Part shown: positions 14,346 through 26,037 of the stretch, in pieces
How positions within the stretch are numbered: the stretch's first letter is position 1
Layout: every line of letters begins with the position of its first letter
Assembly: GCA_021613375.1 (NCBI GenBank)
Contig: CM038704.1
Coordinates: 35,171,488 to 35,235,487 of the forward strand
Origin: Megaleporinus macrocephalus
Lineage: Eukaryota > Chordata > Actinopteri > Characiformes > Anostomidae
DNA length: 64,000 nucleotides
Direction of reading: 5' to 3'
Position numbers and translations under genes: made by a program
The notes under the pieces: generated by a model
Database searches by the model: none
What the model saw: only the letters and a program-made list of their open reading frames with translations
Told to the model about the DNA's origin: nothing

Positions 14346-15739
14346 AATGATGTTGCTTACTGATGACAATGGAACTGGGAGGAGAGCTAAAGCAAGGTGC
14401 TGATTGGTGCTGATTGTTTAGAAATGTTGGAGTTTAACCAGTTCAGTTGCATTAGATAGAATGTCACAGTTTTGCACTGCATTATCACAGTTTCGCAATG
14501 CCTTGATAAACCACTAGCTCGGCAGTGATCAGTATTTCTAATAAACTTGATTGTGTGGTTTCTGACACTTTATGACTCACGGTTTTCTATAAACGTGGTT
14601 TAAAGTACATTAATACAATAGTACAGTAGCACTCATCATGAAATATCACAAGAAAAGGAAAGTAGATTCTTGGCAAACTTGCTCTAATTTATCTGTGTGG
14701 TTTTAGTGCTGAGGCTTTCTTTCTCTCTCTGTCGGTTTTAATTTTTTTCTTTTTATCCCTCGTTTTTTTCTGAATGTGCTGACGATCGCACTCCTCTTTG
14801 TGTGCTCGCTCTTCACATGACTTGACCTGAGCATGACCGCGTTTTTGTTTTTGTTAGGTTCTGCAGAAGGTTGAATTGGATGAAACATGTTTATAGGAAG
14901 GATTCATCGATATGCTTTTAGGAAATTTAGTTTTATATTCATTAAATAAAACATTAAAAATTTATTGAATGTAATACATTTTTTATGCATGTAAAGCTAA
15001 TGCAGCTTTTTTGACCAGAATAAACATTTTGTGAGTGGGTGAAACTCAAGTATTGACTAATATAACTCAAACAGCCGAAACCCACAGGATTTGGTAGCTC
15101 TGCCCACTATTACCTCTTAGTTTCATATTGGTCTTTATTTAGTTCTCATGTTTATATTTAGTTTGCTGGTGTTGTAGCATTTTATTCTTCTGCTAAAGGT
15201 TAATTGTGGGAGCATTTCTGTTTTTCTTAATTTCACAGTAGTGGTGTTTTGTATTAAGACTGTATTGCTGTGATATTGGGTGATCCTCTTTAGCCTGTCC
15301 AATGATAAACCTGTTTTGTCTCATCATCTGAAGGTTGCTAGTTGGATCCTCTCTGTGGTTGTGAATGATAAAGGTGGGAATTATCAACATTTTATCGGGT
15401 ATATTTTACTGATACCACTTCAATTTTTATGTCTGGAACATTCTCATCTACAATAACACACAACCTGAAACTGAGACTCCCTATTAGATGTGAAACATTT
15501 GCTTGAATACTTTATAGGACCATAGTGACTGTCAACATGGCAACATTTACATGGCTGCAATGTAATATGTAAAATTAGCTATATGGCAGTTATATTCAAA
15601 TTTAGAATTTTTATTATAAAGAGGAAGTTATTATATTAATTACAGTAAATAAAGGTGCACCAATATATAGTGTATAAACTTGTAATGTTGCTTATTTATA
15701 ACAATTTCATGTAGGACTGTACCAAAGTCTTTTCATAAA

Positions 15740-16190
15740 CAATTAGTCAACCATTATGATTCAATCGATCAGTTAGTTGGTCTGTTATTGCTTTGGTTAG
15801 GAAGCTAGTCAGTTATGACTTCGTGTAACCACTGAGTTGGTTTCTTATGACTTCTTTTAGCTAGTCTATCATTACTTTAAATATTTAATAGTCCGGTATT
15901 ACTTTGAATACTTGATTAATTGATCTGTTATTGCTGTGATTAATCTATTAGTTGGATCATTAGAACTTCAAGTAATCAAATTTTTGGTCCACTGTGGCTT
16001 TGAGTAATTGATTGCTTGGTCCATTGTGGTTTCAAGTAAAGTGTCTGTCTATTATGACTTTGATGAATGGTTAGATTGTTTGACTTTGCAACATTGATTA
16101 GTTGGTTCGTTATGCATTCGATTTAACCATTTGTTGATCTGATTTGGCTTCAGGTACTCCATTAGTTGCTCCATAATGACTAGTAGTGTT
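15740..16190. repeat. Degenerate 32-37-bp tandem repeat
   Basis: A unit like TTAGTTGGTCCATTATGACT TTGAGTAATTGA recurs about a dozen times with heavy drift. The array starts beside ACAATTAGTCAACC, which looks like a DNA-transposon end, so it may have grown from one. Confidence 0.65.
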
Positions 16191-16439
16191 TCGCTTAACA
16201 GATTAAAAATCAATCTTCGTTCATGGAAAAAAATTTTAAAGAACTGTAGACGTTACTGGGCCTTACTGATGTGTTTTGTTGTTGTATGATGTTGTGGCGT
16301 TGCAGACGGTGCTCAGCCCTGCTGATTTATTCATTTATGTATCTGTTATTTGTTTATGTTTCTCCGTGCCTGCGCCGTATGAGCAGTAGCAGGATCTGTG
16401 TATGGAAACTTCTGACACTGAAAGGGTGCCATGTGTATT

Positions 16440-16810
16440 TTTAAATGCATTCAGTGTCCTCCCCCACAGAGCGCATGCACGCAGGCATGGGGGGGGGGGT
16501 AAATTCAACACCATCCCTCGCTTTCCCCTCCGCTTTCCTCCCTCGCTCTTTTTTCTCTGGACTCCAGCCAAGAAGCGCCAGAGCTGCCAGCTCTCGTCAT
16601 CATCCTGCCCCGCTCGGATTGGCTGACTGAGTAGGGGGGTGAACACGCCGGCCAATAGGATTACAAAAGGAGGTGGGGTGAGAGGGTAAATCAGGACGGC
16701 TAATTGGCATTCGCTGTCTGCCAGCGCCGTCCCAGAGGGCTCTGCTTTTGTAGTCTCGCAGTCCGTCTGTCCGTCTGCTGGATTGACAGTTCTCCTATAA
16801 CAGCATGCTA
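16440..16810. promoter_or_regulatory. GC-rich, CCAAT-containing island in intron 1
   Basis: A GC/CpG-enriched island in an AT-rich intron, with three CCAAT-box cores in both orientations (ATTGG near 16,618 and 16,704, CCAAT near 16,652) and a C/G-run. It looks like a second promoter or enhancer about 1.3 kb upstream of exon 2. No first exon with a strong donor was pinned down; minus-strand ORFs here are composition effects. Confidence 0.4.
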
Positions 16811-18063
16811 GCACAGAGACATGCAGTGGACATTGTTTTTGTGCTGCGCTTAAGCTGTGTGGTGTTCTCTCTGAGCTGCTGCCACATGCCGATGTGCTAC
16901 TTTCTTTTCAGATGAAGTGGAATTTCACTATCTTTCTAGATTCCTGCAGTTTACTTGTAAACAGTGATTCAGTATGATTTGGTGTGAACTGTTTAAAATT
17001 ACAAGAAGTTTTTGTTGGGTGCTATTTTTCATTACAACGCCCCACATTTATCCCTCCCCAAAGAAAACTTCTCATATTCAGATTTTCCACTATTTCACCA
17101 TCATCAACATTCCATATAAAACTCAGAGGACATTTGTAGGTTCACTGGTGGTTATGATAGTAAATCAAATGTCTTAATTTGTGCTGTAGACTTGAAGACC
17201 CCTGGTTCCTAACATCACCACTGTCTCTGAACATCAGAACCATTTCACACCAAACCACTCGATATCACTGCTCAGTTAAGGTGAAATTTGAAAAATCAAT
17301 GGAGTTCCCCCAGGACTTCTCTCGTGGCACTCATATTGCTGTAGTTGTCAATGCAACCTAAAACGTGCATGGTGTGCACATTGAGCTGTACCAAGAAAAA
17401 AGTCTGCATCAGTGTGCAGCAGCACTTAGTAAAGAAGCTAACCTGGCAGCTAACTTCACTGCCTTATAATAATATCAGTCCACATTGAGCTGTCCTGTTA
17501 ATAACACAGTGTGTATTTGTTTTAATGTTGACATATAAAGCATCACAGTAGCTTTGTGTATACAGTCTGTAAGTACTAGTACTACTACTTACAGCTGGTC
17601 CTACTGCTGGAATGCTTGATTGTGATAAAGTGGAGATCTGCAGACTGTACTTAATCAGTGCTGCTCTGTGCCTCCCTGTGTGGATGCTTTAATTACATTG
17701 CTGTTAATTGTTTGTAGATTGTAGTTGCACACTCAGTTTGCACACCACCGAACTGTCCTGTGCCTTTGATTACTTTCAGATTTCAGACCTTTAACTTTAA
17801 CTAATAGTAAGACGGGAAAGTTTATCCCTAGTGATCCTCTGGATTTGTGTTATGTTACTGTGAGAACAGGGAGGTTGGGAGATGAAGGACACAGTGTGGA
17901 GAATAAGGCTACTGTTTGCCTCATGCCACTGTGTCCTTGGATGATATCAGTCTGCAGGTGTTTTCCTCTCTCCTTCTCCTCCTCCTCTCCACAGTTATGA
18001 AGCTGAGCAAACAGAAAGCATCTCATACAGCATTAATCTGCTTCTGTGCTGTTTGTGTTCCAG

Positions 18064-18101
18064 CTGAGGGAAGATAATCATCTCGAAGAGAGACGCGTTT
18101 G
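18064..18101 (+). other. tnrc6c: 5'UTR part of exon 2
   Basis: The acceptor is TTCCAG at 18,058-18,063. An in-frame TAA at 18,075-18,077 precedes the first ATG of the exon, so this segment is untranslated unless an unseen internal acceptor is used. The residue just before the start would be a leucine, as in the LMEEKKKKK stretch of longer vertebrate TNRC6 isoforms. Confidence 0.65.
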
Positions 18102-18164
18102 ATGGAAGAAAAGAAAAAGAAAAAACACGAGGAAAAAACGAAGAAGGACGCTGCTCAAAAAAGG
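18102..18164 (+). CDS. tnrc6c: tnrc6c exon 2: start codon and lysine-rich N-terminus (residues 1-21)
   Basis: It encodes MEEKKKKKHEEKTKKDAAQK and an arginine, matching the conserved lysine/glutamate-rich N-terminal block of vertebrate TNRC6 proteins. The ATG is the first in-frame one after a stop. Its context is weak at -3 (T) but has G at +4. The donor is GTAAGT and the exon ends in phase 0. Mammalian long isoforms have more residues upstream; no equivalent exon was recognised, so the protein probably starts here. Confidence 0.8.
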
Positions 18165-20032
18165 GTAAGTTTAGGAGTTTCTCCCAGTTTCAGTCTTTCC
18201 CTCTCTTACATTCTCTCTCTTCTTTTCATTCTTTCTTTAGTTGTTGTTTTCTCCCTCATTTTCTCCAATCTTTGCTTTTTCTCTGTCTCTTTCGGTACTG
18301 ATTTGCTTTTTTTTCTCACTTCTTTTTATGTTTTTCTGTCTCATACTTTCCATAAATATTTTCTTTCTGTATTTCTTTTTCTATTTTTCTATCCCCCGTC
18401 TTTTTTCTTTTCTGTCACTCTTTATTTGTGTCTTATTATAAAATGTAATCCAAAAGCGTGTTGGTAAAAATCGATCTGTGTTCTGTTTATGTCCTTCTCT
18501 CTGTCTGCTCTGATACTCTGGTCCAGAGTGGGGGGCTTTATTACAGGACTTTGGTGGAAATTGATAAATTTCTTTCATCATATTTGTACGAGTCGTCACT
18601 GCATACTTAATTATCCAGTTATTTATATGTATTTATATTTGCACAGTTATTTATATTATCTGAACGTGGTTTAAGTGATCCATTGATAACAGTGAGTGTG
18701 TTGATACCTGGATTTTCCTGGGTGAAACACATTTCCATCACCAGAAACGTATCTTACGTAACAGGCTCTTAATTTTGAACAGATTGTAGCTGGACTTCGA
18801 GACAAGCGCAGTGCTCGTGCTCTGTCCACCCCCCCACCCAGCCGATGTTCAGACAGAGAGCCGTTTGTTATCCGTTTCCACTCGATTAGCACGCCGCTAG
18901 CTTTGCCAGCACGTGTCACATAAGACTTCATGAGGACTTTTAGGATTAGTGGGCAAAGTGTTTAAACCAGGGTAACTTTGCAGTACTTCCTGGCTCATTC
19001 AGCTGGGTACTGATTGGTTAGGTCTGGGTCATGTGACCTAAGGCAGCAGGAGCTCTTACTTTACTTTTGTTAATGGTTTTTTGTAGCTAGAGTTGTCTGA
19101 AAAACTGTTATGCTCTAAAAAAGCTCTTGTTAAGCGAGGCTTAAAAGTGCATAACAGACTTTTATTATTAGGGTTTATTAGGTTTATGTATTATTTTGCT
19201 CCAACTTAGATTTATAAATTTGCATTACGGTGTGGTGAATGTTGAATGTAAGAATTATCTTTAAACCCCTTATTCTACAAATACTATAATATGTGTCCAC
19301 TATGAATTATTCAGTAGCTTCAATGAGCTGCCATTATCCAACTTCTACAATGAATTTTCAGTATCTACTATGAATTATTCAGTAACTATTATGAAGTATT
19401 CAGTATCTACTATTATTGAGTATGGCCCACAATGTATTTAGTATCCACTATGAATTATTCAGTATCTACTATTATTGAGTATGGACTACAATTTATTTAG
19501 TAACTACTGCTAATTATTCAGTAACTGCTATGAATTATTTAGCATTTACTGTGAATTGCTCAGTGCCCACTATAATTTGTTCAGTATCTACAATGAAGTA
19601 TTCAGTATCTACTATTATTACTATTATTATTAGTATTCAGTATCTACTATTATTAATGTGTTCAGTGTCCGCTATGAATTGTTCAGTAACTGTTAAGTAT
19701 CAGTAGAGCTCAGCACAAGTGAGGAGCTCAAGTGTGGCTGTCTTTAGATTTTAAGGGGTTAAAGGAAGGTCTCTTTGTTTCCTTTTTGGACTGCAGTAGT
19801 GAACGTTAACGCCCATCTCTGTAATTTACAGTGTCCAGTACGCCATCTGCTTCAGCCTGAGCTATACGCTTTAATTAATTCCCAAATTGACGTTTCTGAT
19901 TTATGATGAGAGCAAATGTCAGGTCAGGTTTCGTCTGCCTGCTACAGTACGGTGCTATGAATATTCACCGTTTTATGCAAATTACATGCAGATAACTTGA
20001 GTCACAATTTGTTTACAAGTATACTGAACACT

Positions 20033-20034
<2 letters not shown>
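18165..20034 (+). other. tnrc6c: Intron 2 of tnrc6c
   Basis: Pyrimidine-rich at its start (18,180-18,430), then ordinary AT-rich sequence. At 19,280-19,690 it carries a degenerate tandem array based on TATGAATTATTCAGTATCTA. No other gene seen. Confidence 0.6.
19280..19690. repeat. Degenerate tandem repeat, unit about 20-24 bp
   Basis: Many drifting copies of ATGAATTATTCAGTATCTAC. The reverse complement of the same unit fills parts of introns 7 and 11 (41,215-41,560 and 43,915-44,060). Confidence 0.75.

Positions 20035-20073
<39 letters not shown>
20035..20073. repeat. (TC)n microsatellite acting as pyrimidine tract of exon 3
   Basis: A pure (CT)n run abuts the CACAG acceptor of the 22-nt microexon, so the microsatellite is also its polypyrimidine tract. 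Length changes could alter inclusion of the microexon. Confidence 0.85.
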
Positions 20074-20074
<1 letters not shown>

Positions 20075-20075
20075 G

Positions 20076-20097
20076 GTTGCTGAACAGAAAACCAAAG
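20076..20097 (+). CDS. tnrc6c: tnrc6c exon 3: 22-nt microexon (residues 22-28)
   Basis: This tiny exon encodes VAEQKTK, matching the (A/V)TEQKTKVP motif that follows the lysine block in human TNRC6 proteins. The acceptor is CACAG at 20,071-20,075, preceded by a pure (TC)n tract of about 36 nt; the donor is GTAAG. It begins in phase 0 and ends in phase 1, so skipping it would shift the frame. Recognition rests on the protein match and phase consistency with exon 4. Confidence 0.88.
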
Positions 20098-20539
20098 GTA
20101 AGAAAATCTTCTGGATTTACAGAAAAGCAGGACATGCTGTAATTTGTGGGCTTTATGTGGGCTTAATGTAGCAGGGGAAGCCAGCGCTCATTAGGCAGGA
20201 ATTCTTGATGCTCTGTTGGCTGGCTGCTGTATGGTAATGCTCGGTGACGCGTGCATTATTTCATTAGCATATGGTCAGTGAGGTGTGTGTGTGTGTGTGT
20301 GTAGGGTCCAGACGACCATGCTGAGAGTCTAAAACGCTCCCGGCTGCTGGAGTAGCCCAGTTCTTCCTTTTTCCTGTGTCCGATAGCTCTGTAGTCTTCA
20401 TCTTTGTGGCCTTCGTCCTGTTGTATTTCAATACTCGTCTACATGTTTCACAGATCCCTGGACATGATCATAGCCCTAGATCAGGTGATTTTAAGGACTG
20501 ATTCTGAAAATGATGGGTTATGGAGAAGTCATATCTAAA

Positions 20540-20665
20540 TTAGGGCTGCAGCACTTAGTCAAGTCGATGATGCTGATTAATCAAAATATGCTAAAGCATT
20601 GACGATCCGCATGGTCATCCTGACAGATAGTAGTACACTACAGGAAGTGTAGGGGGAACATGTTT
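20540..20665. mobile_element. Dispersed DNA-transposon-like repeat copy
   Basis: It starts TTAGGGCTGCAGCACTTAGT, like the AGGGCTGCA ends of teleost hAT-type MITEs, and leads into the GTCATCCTGACAGATAGTAG and ACTACAGGAAGTGTAGGGGG block shared with 13.0, 21.6 and 22.1 kb. Confidence 0.5.
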
Positions 20666-21599
20666 CATTTAGTGCTTTATGATGTTGATCGTTCGTTGTA
20701 GAGACTGATCTTTGAATGAAGAGAAACTGAAGAATGCAGAATAGTTTGGTTGGACAGTTCGGTAAATAGTCAGTTAAAGGAATAATAGTTTATGGTTGAG
20801 GTAAATCAGTTACTGAAGTAGTGTAAGAGTGGAGAAAAGTGCAGATACAGCTACAGTTTCCAAACCATCTGCTGTTCAGGTTGTATTTTATTTCTTCCTT
20901 CTATTCTGATGTTTCTCAATGTGAGTCACATCTAGATCCTTTCCTTCATCTCCTTGCTGGAGCGTCAAGTTCTTCGAGGGTGTGTACAGTTTGGAAAGTC
21001 GCCTGTTTGTGGATTTGTGACATTGTTGCTGTGGCTCTCCTGACAAAGGCAGTCATTTTGGTGTGAAATGCCACTGCAGTGTTACTCACTGTTTTTGGTG
21101 GGGCTTAGAGGGAGTAAATGATGAGTGGAGGACAGGAGGAGTGGAAAGGAATAGAAGGAATAATAGTTTAGACGCATGCCTCACCCTCTCCCCCTGTCAG
21201 AACACAGAGATCTGGTGTAAATATCAGACTGTATGACTCTGCAGGTAATTAACTGTGTTAGTCCTTTTAACACACCAAGCAGTTTTTAGGGACACCCTTA
21301 TTTACTTTAACACAAGAAGCATGTCCACAAACACTTGCACGTGGCTGCATTTACTGCCTAAACAGACCTAAAACAAATTAGCACACATTTGTGATTCCTT
21401 TCTGCCGTTAATGACATCATCAAACAATTTACTTTAAAATATGTCTTCCATCTGTATAGATACATAGAATTTAAGATAAGAGTGAACACAGCAGAGAAAA
21501 ACAATGGCAGGTGTATATTTATTGTAAAATAATATACTCAGTAGTCTATCGTTTCATTAATTAAGCACTCTAAAATATTTATATGATGTGTTCATATGA

Positions 21600-21690
21600 T
21601 CTACCCAGCTGTTCTGACAGACTGTAATGTCAGACAGAAGGTGTAGGGGGCGATATGGCTTATATTGTTTCATTTAAGATGCATTTATTT
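21600..21690. repeat. Dispersed repeat copy
   Basis: GTTCTGACAGACTGTAATGT, then GAAGGTGTAGGGGGCGATAT and GGCTTATATTGTTTCATTTA: a diverged copy of the family at 13.0 kb. Confidence 0.55.
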
Positions 21691-21698
21691 TCATATAT

Positions 21699-21699
21699 A

Positions 21700-21762
<63 letters not shown>
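21699..21762. repeat. Palindromic microsatellite (TTA)n-(TAA)n
   Basis: About 12 ATT units switch directly to about 9 AAT units, making a long self-complementary stretch able to extrude as a hairpin. Confidence 0.9.
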
Positions 21763-21765
<3 letters not shown>

Positions 21766-22124
21766 CTCCACAGTTTAGAAACAGAAAAACTTCATATATT
21801 CTGTATGTGTTTTCTGAAGCTATGTGCAGTCATGGTCAGTCAAGGTCAGTATCTGCAAATCTAAGATCTTGAGTTGGGGCATGAACAGAGAGACATTCCA
21901 TAATGTAAGTTTAGGTAATTTAGAGCTTTATAGATAAGTAGCAGAACTAAAGTCAGGTAGTCAGTGTAGTTCTTTAAAAACATAAATGATATGAGCTCTT
22001 GTTTCTGTTAGGATCCGAGCTACAAAATTCTGTATGAAATGTAGGGAATGGATTGTTTTCTTAGGAATTCCAGTAAGAGGACCATTACAGTAATGAATTC
22101 TACTTGTAATAAACGCATAAACAT

Positions 22125-22215
22125 GTTAGATCCACACAGTCATTCTGACAGATTGTATTACACTACAGGACATGTAGGGGGTGATATGACTTCTGGTGTT
22201 TCATTGAAAAAGCAA
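22125..22215. repeat. Dispersed repeat copy
   Basis: GATCCACACAGTCATTCTGA, then GATTGTATTACACTACAGGA and GTAGGGGGTGATATGACTTC: the best conserved copy of the family. Confidence 0.6.
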
Positions 22216-22545
22216 TGTTGCCCAAAAAGTGTGATTGTTTGTTTTGAATATAAATTCACATATAGGCCTCAACTTTACCTTGTATTCATCTAATCGTCGA
22301 GCATCTAATCACCAACCAGACTTATAACTGGTACTGTATTTCTTTTAAATTCCATATTGCTCAAAAACGTTCATGATTGATTTTTGGGCTGCGAGTGTGT
22401 TTTCCCTGCAGAGTGTGTGATGATTAATCTCAGGGTGTATAGAGTTGTGCGTGGAGGTGAGAACAGAAACCAAAGGCACGTTTGTGGCATTTTCCTGCCT
22501 GTAATCAGGAAACTGTGAGATGCTAGTGTTTCTTGCTGCCGGCAC

Positions 22546-22571
22546 TTTTTTTTTTTTTTTTTTTTTTTTTT
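22546..22571. repeat. Poly(T) tract, 26 nt
   Basis: A homopolymer run directly before a block that looks conserved and noncoding. Confidence 0.9.
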
Positions 22572-22619
22572 ATGGACAAATGCAGACACCCATCAGCCTC
22601 ACCTGTTTCGTTCTTACTG

Positions 22620-23080
22620 TGCATTTCCTGCCAGCATCTCCAGAGAGCTGCTACCATAACACACAGATTTACAAGGCGGCACTAACCATAACAACAATGC
22701 CGTCTCTCAACACAATGCCATCCCAGATTGAATTAATTTGTAATTTCACATCCAATTAATTGCATCAACACTTTGAACGAGACGCTGGTGGATAGCGACC
22801 TAATTATGGGCTAATCCACCAAAGCCAAGAGGAAGTGCTCTCTTTTAATTGTGACATTTATAAATACTTGAGAAATGAATCGTGAAAGGAGTCTTTGAGT
22901 GCGTTATGTGCGTTTATTACAGCGCACATTAATCAGGGTATTTTTCAACTGAGTATGTTTGTCATTTATCATGGCCCTTTGTGTAGCGCTGTAGCCTCAG
23001 GCGGTGGGTGATGAATTAATCACAAACAAGTAGACCATAAATATGATGCAACGTTCAATTCATTACATCAGATGGTATGA
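22620..23080. promoter_or_regulatory. Candidate conserved noncoding element (enhancer-like)
   Basis: A non-repetitive block dense in homeodomain-type cores (AATTAATTG, CTAATCC, TTAATTGTGA, ATTAATCA, GAATTAATCAC). It resembles vertebrate conserved noncoding elements in texture. This is pattern recognition only; no alignment was possible. Confidence 0.3.
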
Positions 23081-25926
23081 AGAACACATTCTTGGGTCAG
23101 GGGTGAGAGTGTATGTGCCTGGTTCAGCAGAACTGTCATAGTGTTGGTCCTTTAAGGTGTTGGTCGTTTCTGATATTTGTATGTCCATGGTTTTAAAAGA
23201 GTAGTATTTGTATTGTAAGAGTAGTATTGGATTTTGCTAGTATCTTTATGAAAATATATTACATTCTTTACATTACATTACTTTATTTCAATGGTATATC
23301 AACTATTTTACATCTCAAACTTTCCAGACCTAAACTTTTTAAAATTTGGATTGTGACAAATTCAGGTCTGTGATCAGTAGTGCTGATGCTTTGGCTCAGT
23401 AGAAGGTGCACAAGCCTTAAAATGTTTCTACTCTACTGATGACACATGACAGAGAGCCATGCATTTAGTCAGGAGACTCTTATCAGACCTTACTTGTTTG
23501 AATAGATCTGAGGCCAAAAAACCCCAGCGCAGTCAGTTTTCATACTAGCGCTTTTCTTGATGACAAAGAGAAGATATAGTCTTTGGGATTTATAGGGTGT
23601 TCATTGCTATGAACTCACACCTTCGTGTTTCAGATGTGGCTTCATAGCAGTAAACAATTTATAAACCATAGTCTTTATTAAGGGTACACACACTGTACCA
23701 GTCTGGCTTTAGCCAGAGAGTTCTAACATTGGCGAAGTTAGCTAACTAGCTAACATTAGAGCCCATTGGTGCCAAGCTTTGTTTTCATTGGTTTACTGAT
23801 TGTAACTTACCTTTATCAACTGCAGCTATTTCCTCTTCTCTTTCCATTAACTGGGTAGTTTGGTGTCAGATCCATTCAAACAGCATGGAGCAAAGACCTG
23901 GAGCATTTTACAAAAAGAGCAGGGCCTTAGCTAGCGTAGCAGAGACTCAGGTCTGGATGTCTTATAGGCATGTTGGAGAATTCGGCCCCTTTTTTTTAAC
24001 TACAGAAGACAGTGATTGTGTATAGGTTCACAGGTTTCATCATTGTTTTATTGTGTGAAGTGTCAGACTTAACATGAGTTGCTAAATGCAATATTAGCTC
24101 ATTTGCTAACCACAGCTGTACAAACTCTCATGACGTGAACTGCCAGTTATCCTTTTTTGTTATTACAGAACAGTGTGAAGCACTATAGTGAAATAATTAT
24201 GTTCACTATTGTAATTTTACTCTTTATGGTAGACGAATTAGCCGGCATCTGCTCACTGACTGCTAGGTTAGCTCCCTGCTGCGAAACAGTGTCAAAAATC
24301 ATATGAGCCAGTTTTTTGAGATAACTGAAAAATGTCATGTGGTTTAAGGTAAGTATTTGGGATATGCATGCAGCATCGTGTAAATTGGTGTTGATAAGTT
24401 CTCCTAGCATTTTAACTATATTAGCCTTGCAGATCCAGTTAAAAACTAAAAAAATGCATACTTCAGACACCAAACATATTTTGCCTTATGGACTACAATC
24501 AAGTTCGCAAACAGTCAAGTAAAATTTTTCACTTTTTAGCTGCTGCAGCTCTAGACAACACGCCACATTTGTCTCCTCAGCAGCGGAAAGTCATGGGGGG
24601 GTGAAGGGTGAAAAGCTTTGTGTGAATGGATCACCACTGCAGGACAGATGGGCGAAGCCAAGCCCTCTCAGACACGCACCCCAACATTGTTCCAGCGCTT
24701 TCCCAAACACTACTCGCCCATGAGGTTTGGACTAATGGGGTGACCAGACCTCTCCCACAACCCTGACTGACCCCAGCCCAAGTTCTTTTCACCGCGACAG
24801 AGACGTGGCCTCTTCATTAAAGCTCAGTCGGGCCCATCCTGGGGCCTCCTGGGCCTTCTGTCCTCCGCCTACCCCCCACCCCCCATTCCCCTCTGTCTGG
24901 CTCTGGATTACTGCAGATCCCCCTTGTGATGGTTTCTCTTCATTTCCATTCACTTGTTTCTGGATGCAAATGGGACATTTACTAGATTCCGTAAATCTAG
25001 TAGGAAAGGGAGAATAAAGAATGGCCTGCCCCGCCTCTCTCACTCCACTGCTCCACTGCATAACCTCAGTCACCAGTGCAGACTTAGAGAGCTGCTTACC
25101 ATTGGTGTCCTATCAAATCCTAGTGTCTCCAAAGTGGTAGCTTTATGTTGTGCTATTTAAGTGGAGTTTTTAAATGATGCAAAAAAAAAATATGCTTAAG
25201 ATTTTTACGTAACAGCGACAATATCACAGCTATGCTAACAAAACTTGTACCTCCAAAAGGTAAACTTTATAAAAGAAAAAAAGGAAAATGTTAATGTAGT
25301 AACATTTTATTTCAAATAATTTTGCTCCATAACCAAGAAATACAATTAAGCTCATTTGTTAATTAAAAATATTACATAATCTTGCACAAATCGTTACTGA
25401 ATGGGAATGTAGTCAGTGTTTTCGCACCTGAGTTTGGTTTTTGATTGAATCATTTCTGTTTGTTTGTTAATATGTAAATTTCCAAGCATAATTGGAATAA
25501 ATAATCAAGCTTAATAAGCATAACATTTTCTTTACGGTCTCATGAAACCCCTGCAGTTCCCCCGTAAACCCCTTGTTGGGAAACCCCTCTTTATATAAAG
25601 TAAACAAACGTGGTGACTGGAGAGCCCTCATTTTTTAAGTGGCGTCTTTGAAAGCTTCCTCTGCGCAGTAGATGAACTGAAGCAGCTCTCAGCTTTGTTC
25701 ATGCCCTCAATTAGGAACTGCTGCTACAGAAATCGCCGCCTTCTCTTTCCGTACACCATCATTAGACGACTGTCCCGAGATGCAAACGAGCAGCATGTCT
25801 GAGCAGTGAATGCAGAATGGGCTGCTAATGGAGAGTGCTGGTGGAGTGAAGAGATTTATTAAGAGTGTACAGAGCAGAAGGAGACAGAGCTGTGTAATCT
25901 GGAACAGGATTAGAGCTCAGTGGTAA

Positions 25927-25958
<32 letters not shown>

Positions 25959-25986
25959 CCTCTCTCTCTCTCTCTCTCAGTGTGTG

Positions 25987-26036
<50 letters not shown>
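25927..26036. repeat. Compound microsatellite (CT)n(TG)n(TA)n
   Basis: A CT run, then a short TGTG part, then about 22 TA units. Confidence 0.95.

Positions 26037-26037
<1 letters not shown>

Larger units (their letters stand above)
6046..18063 (+). other. tnrc6c: Intron 1 of tnrc6c
   Basis: A 12-kb AT-rich intron from donor GTAAG to acceptor TTCCAG. It holds (GATTA)n near 6,978, a 10-bp CTCAATTCAG direct repeat at 7,377-7,407, a G-rich cluster at 9,190-9,240, transposon-like end fragments near 9,444 and 14,232, degenerate tandem repeats at 15,740-16,190, and a GC-rich island at 16,440-16,810. No coding exon was recognised. Confidence 0.6.

Noticed and set aside
16335..16814. Minus-strand ORF of 159 codons in the GC-rich island
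   Set aside because: GC-rich sequence has few stops by chance; no splice structure or familiar domain. I kept the island as a possible promoter only.
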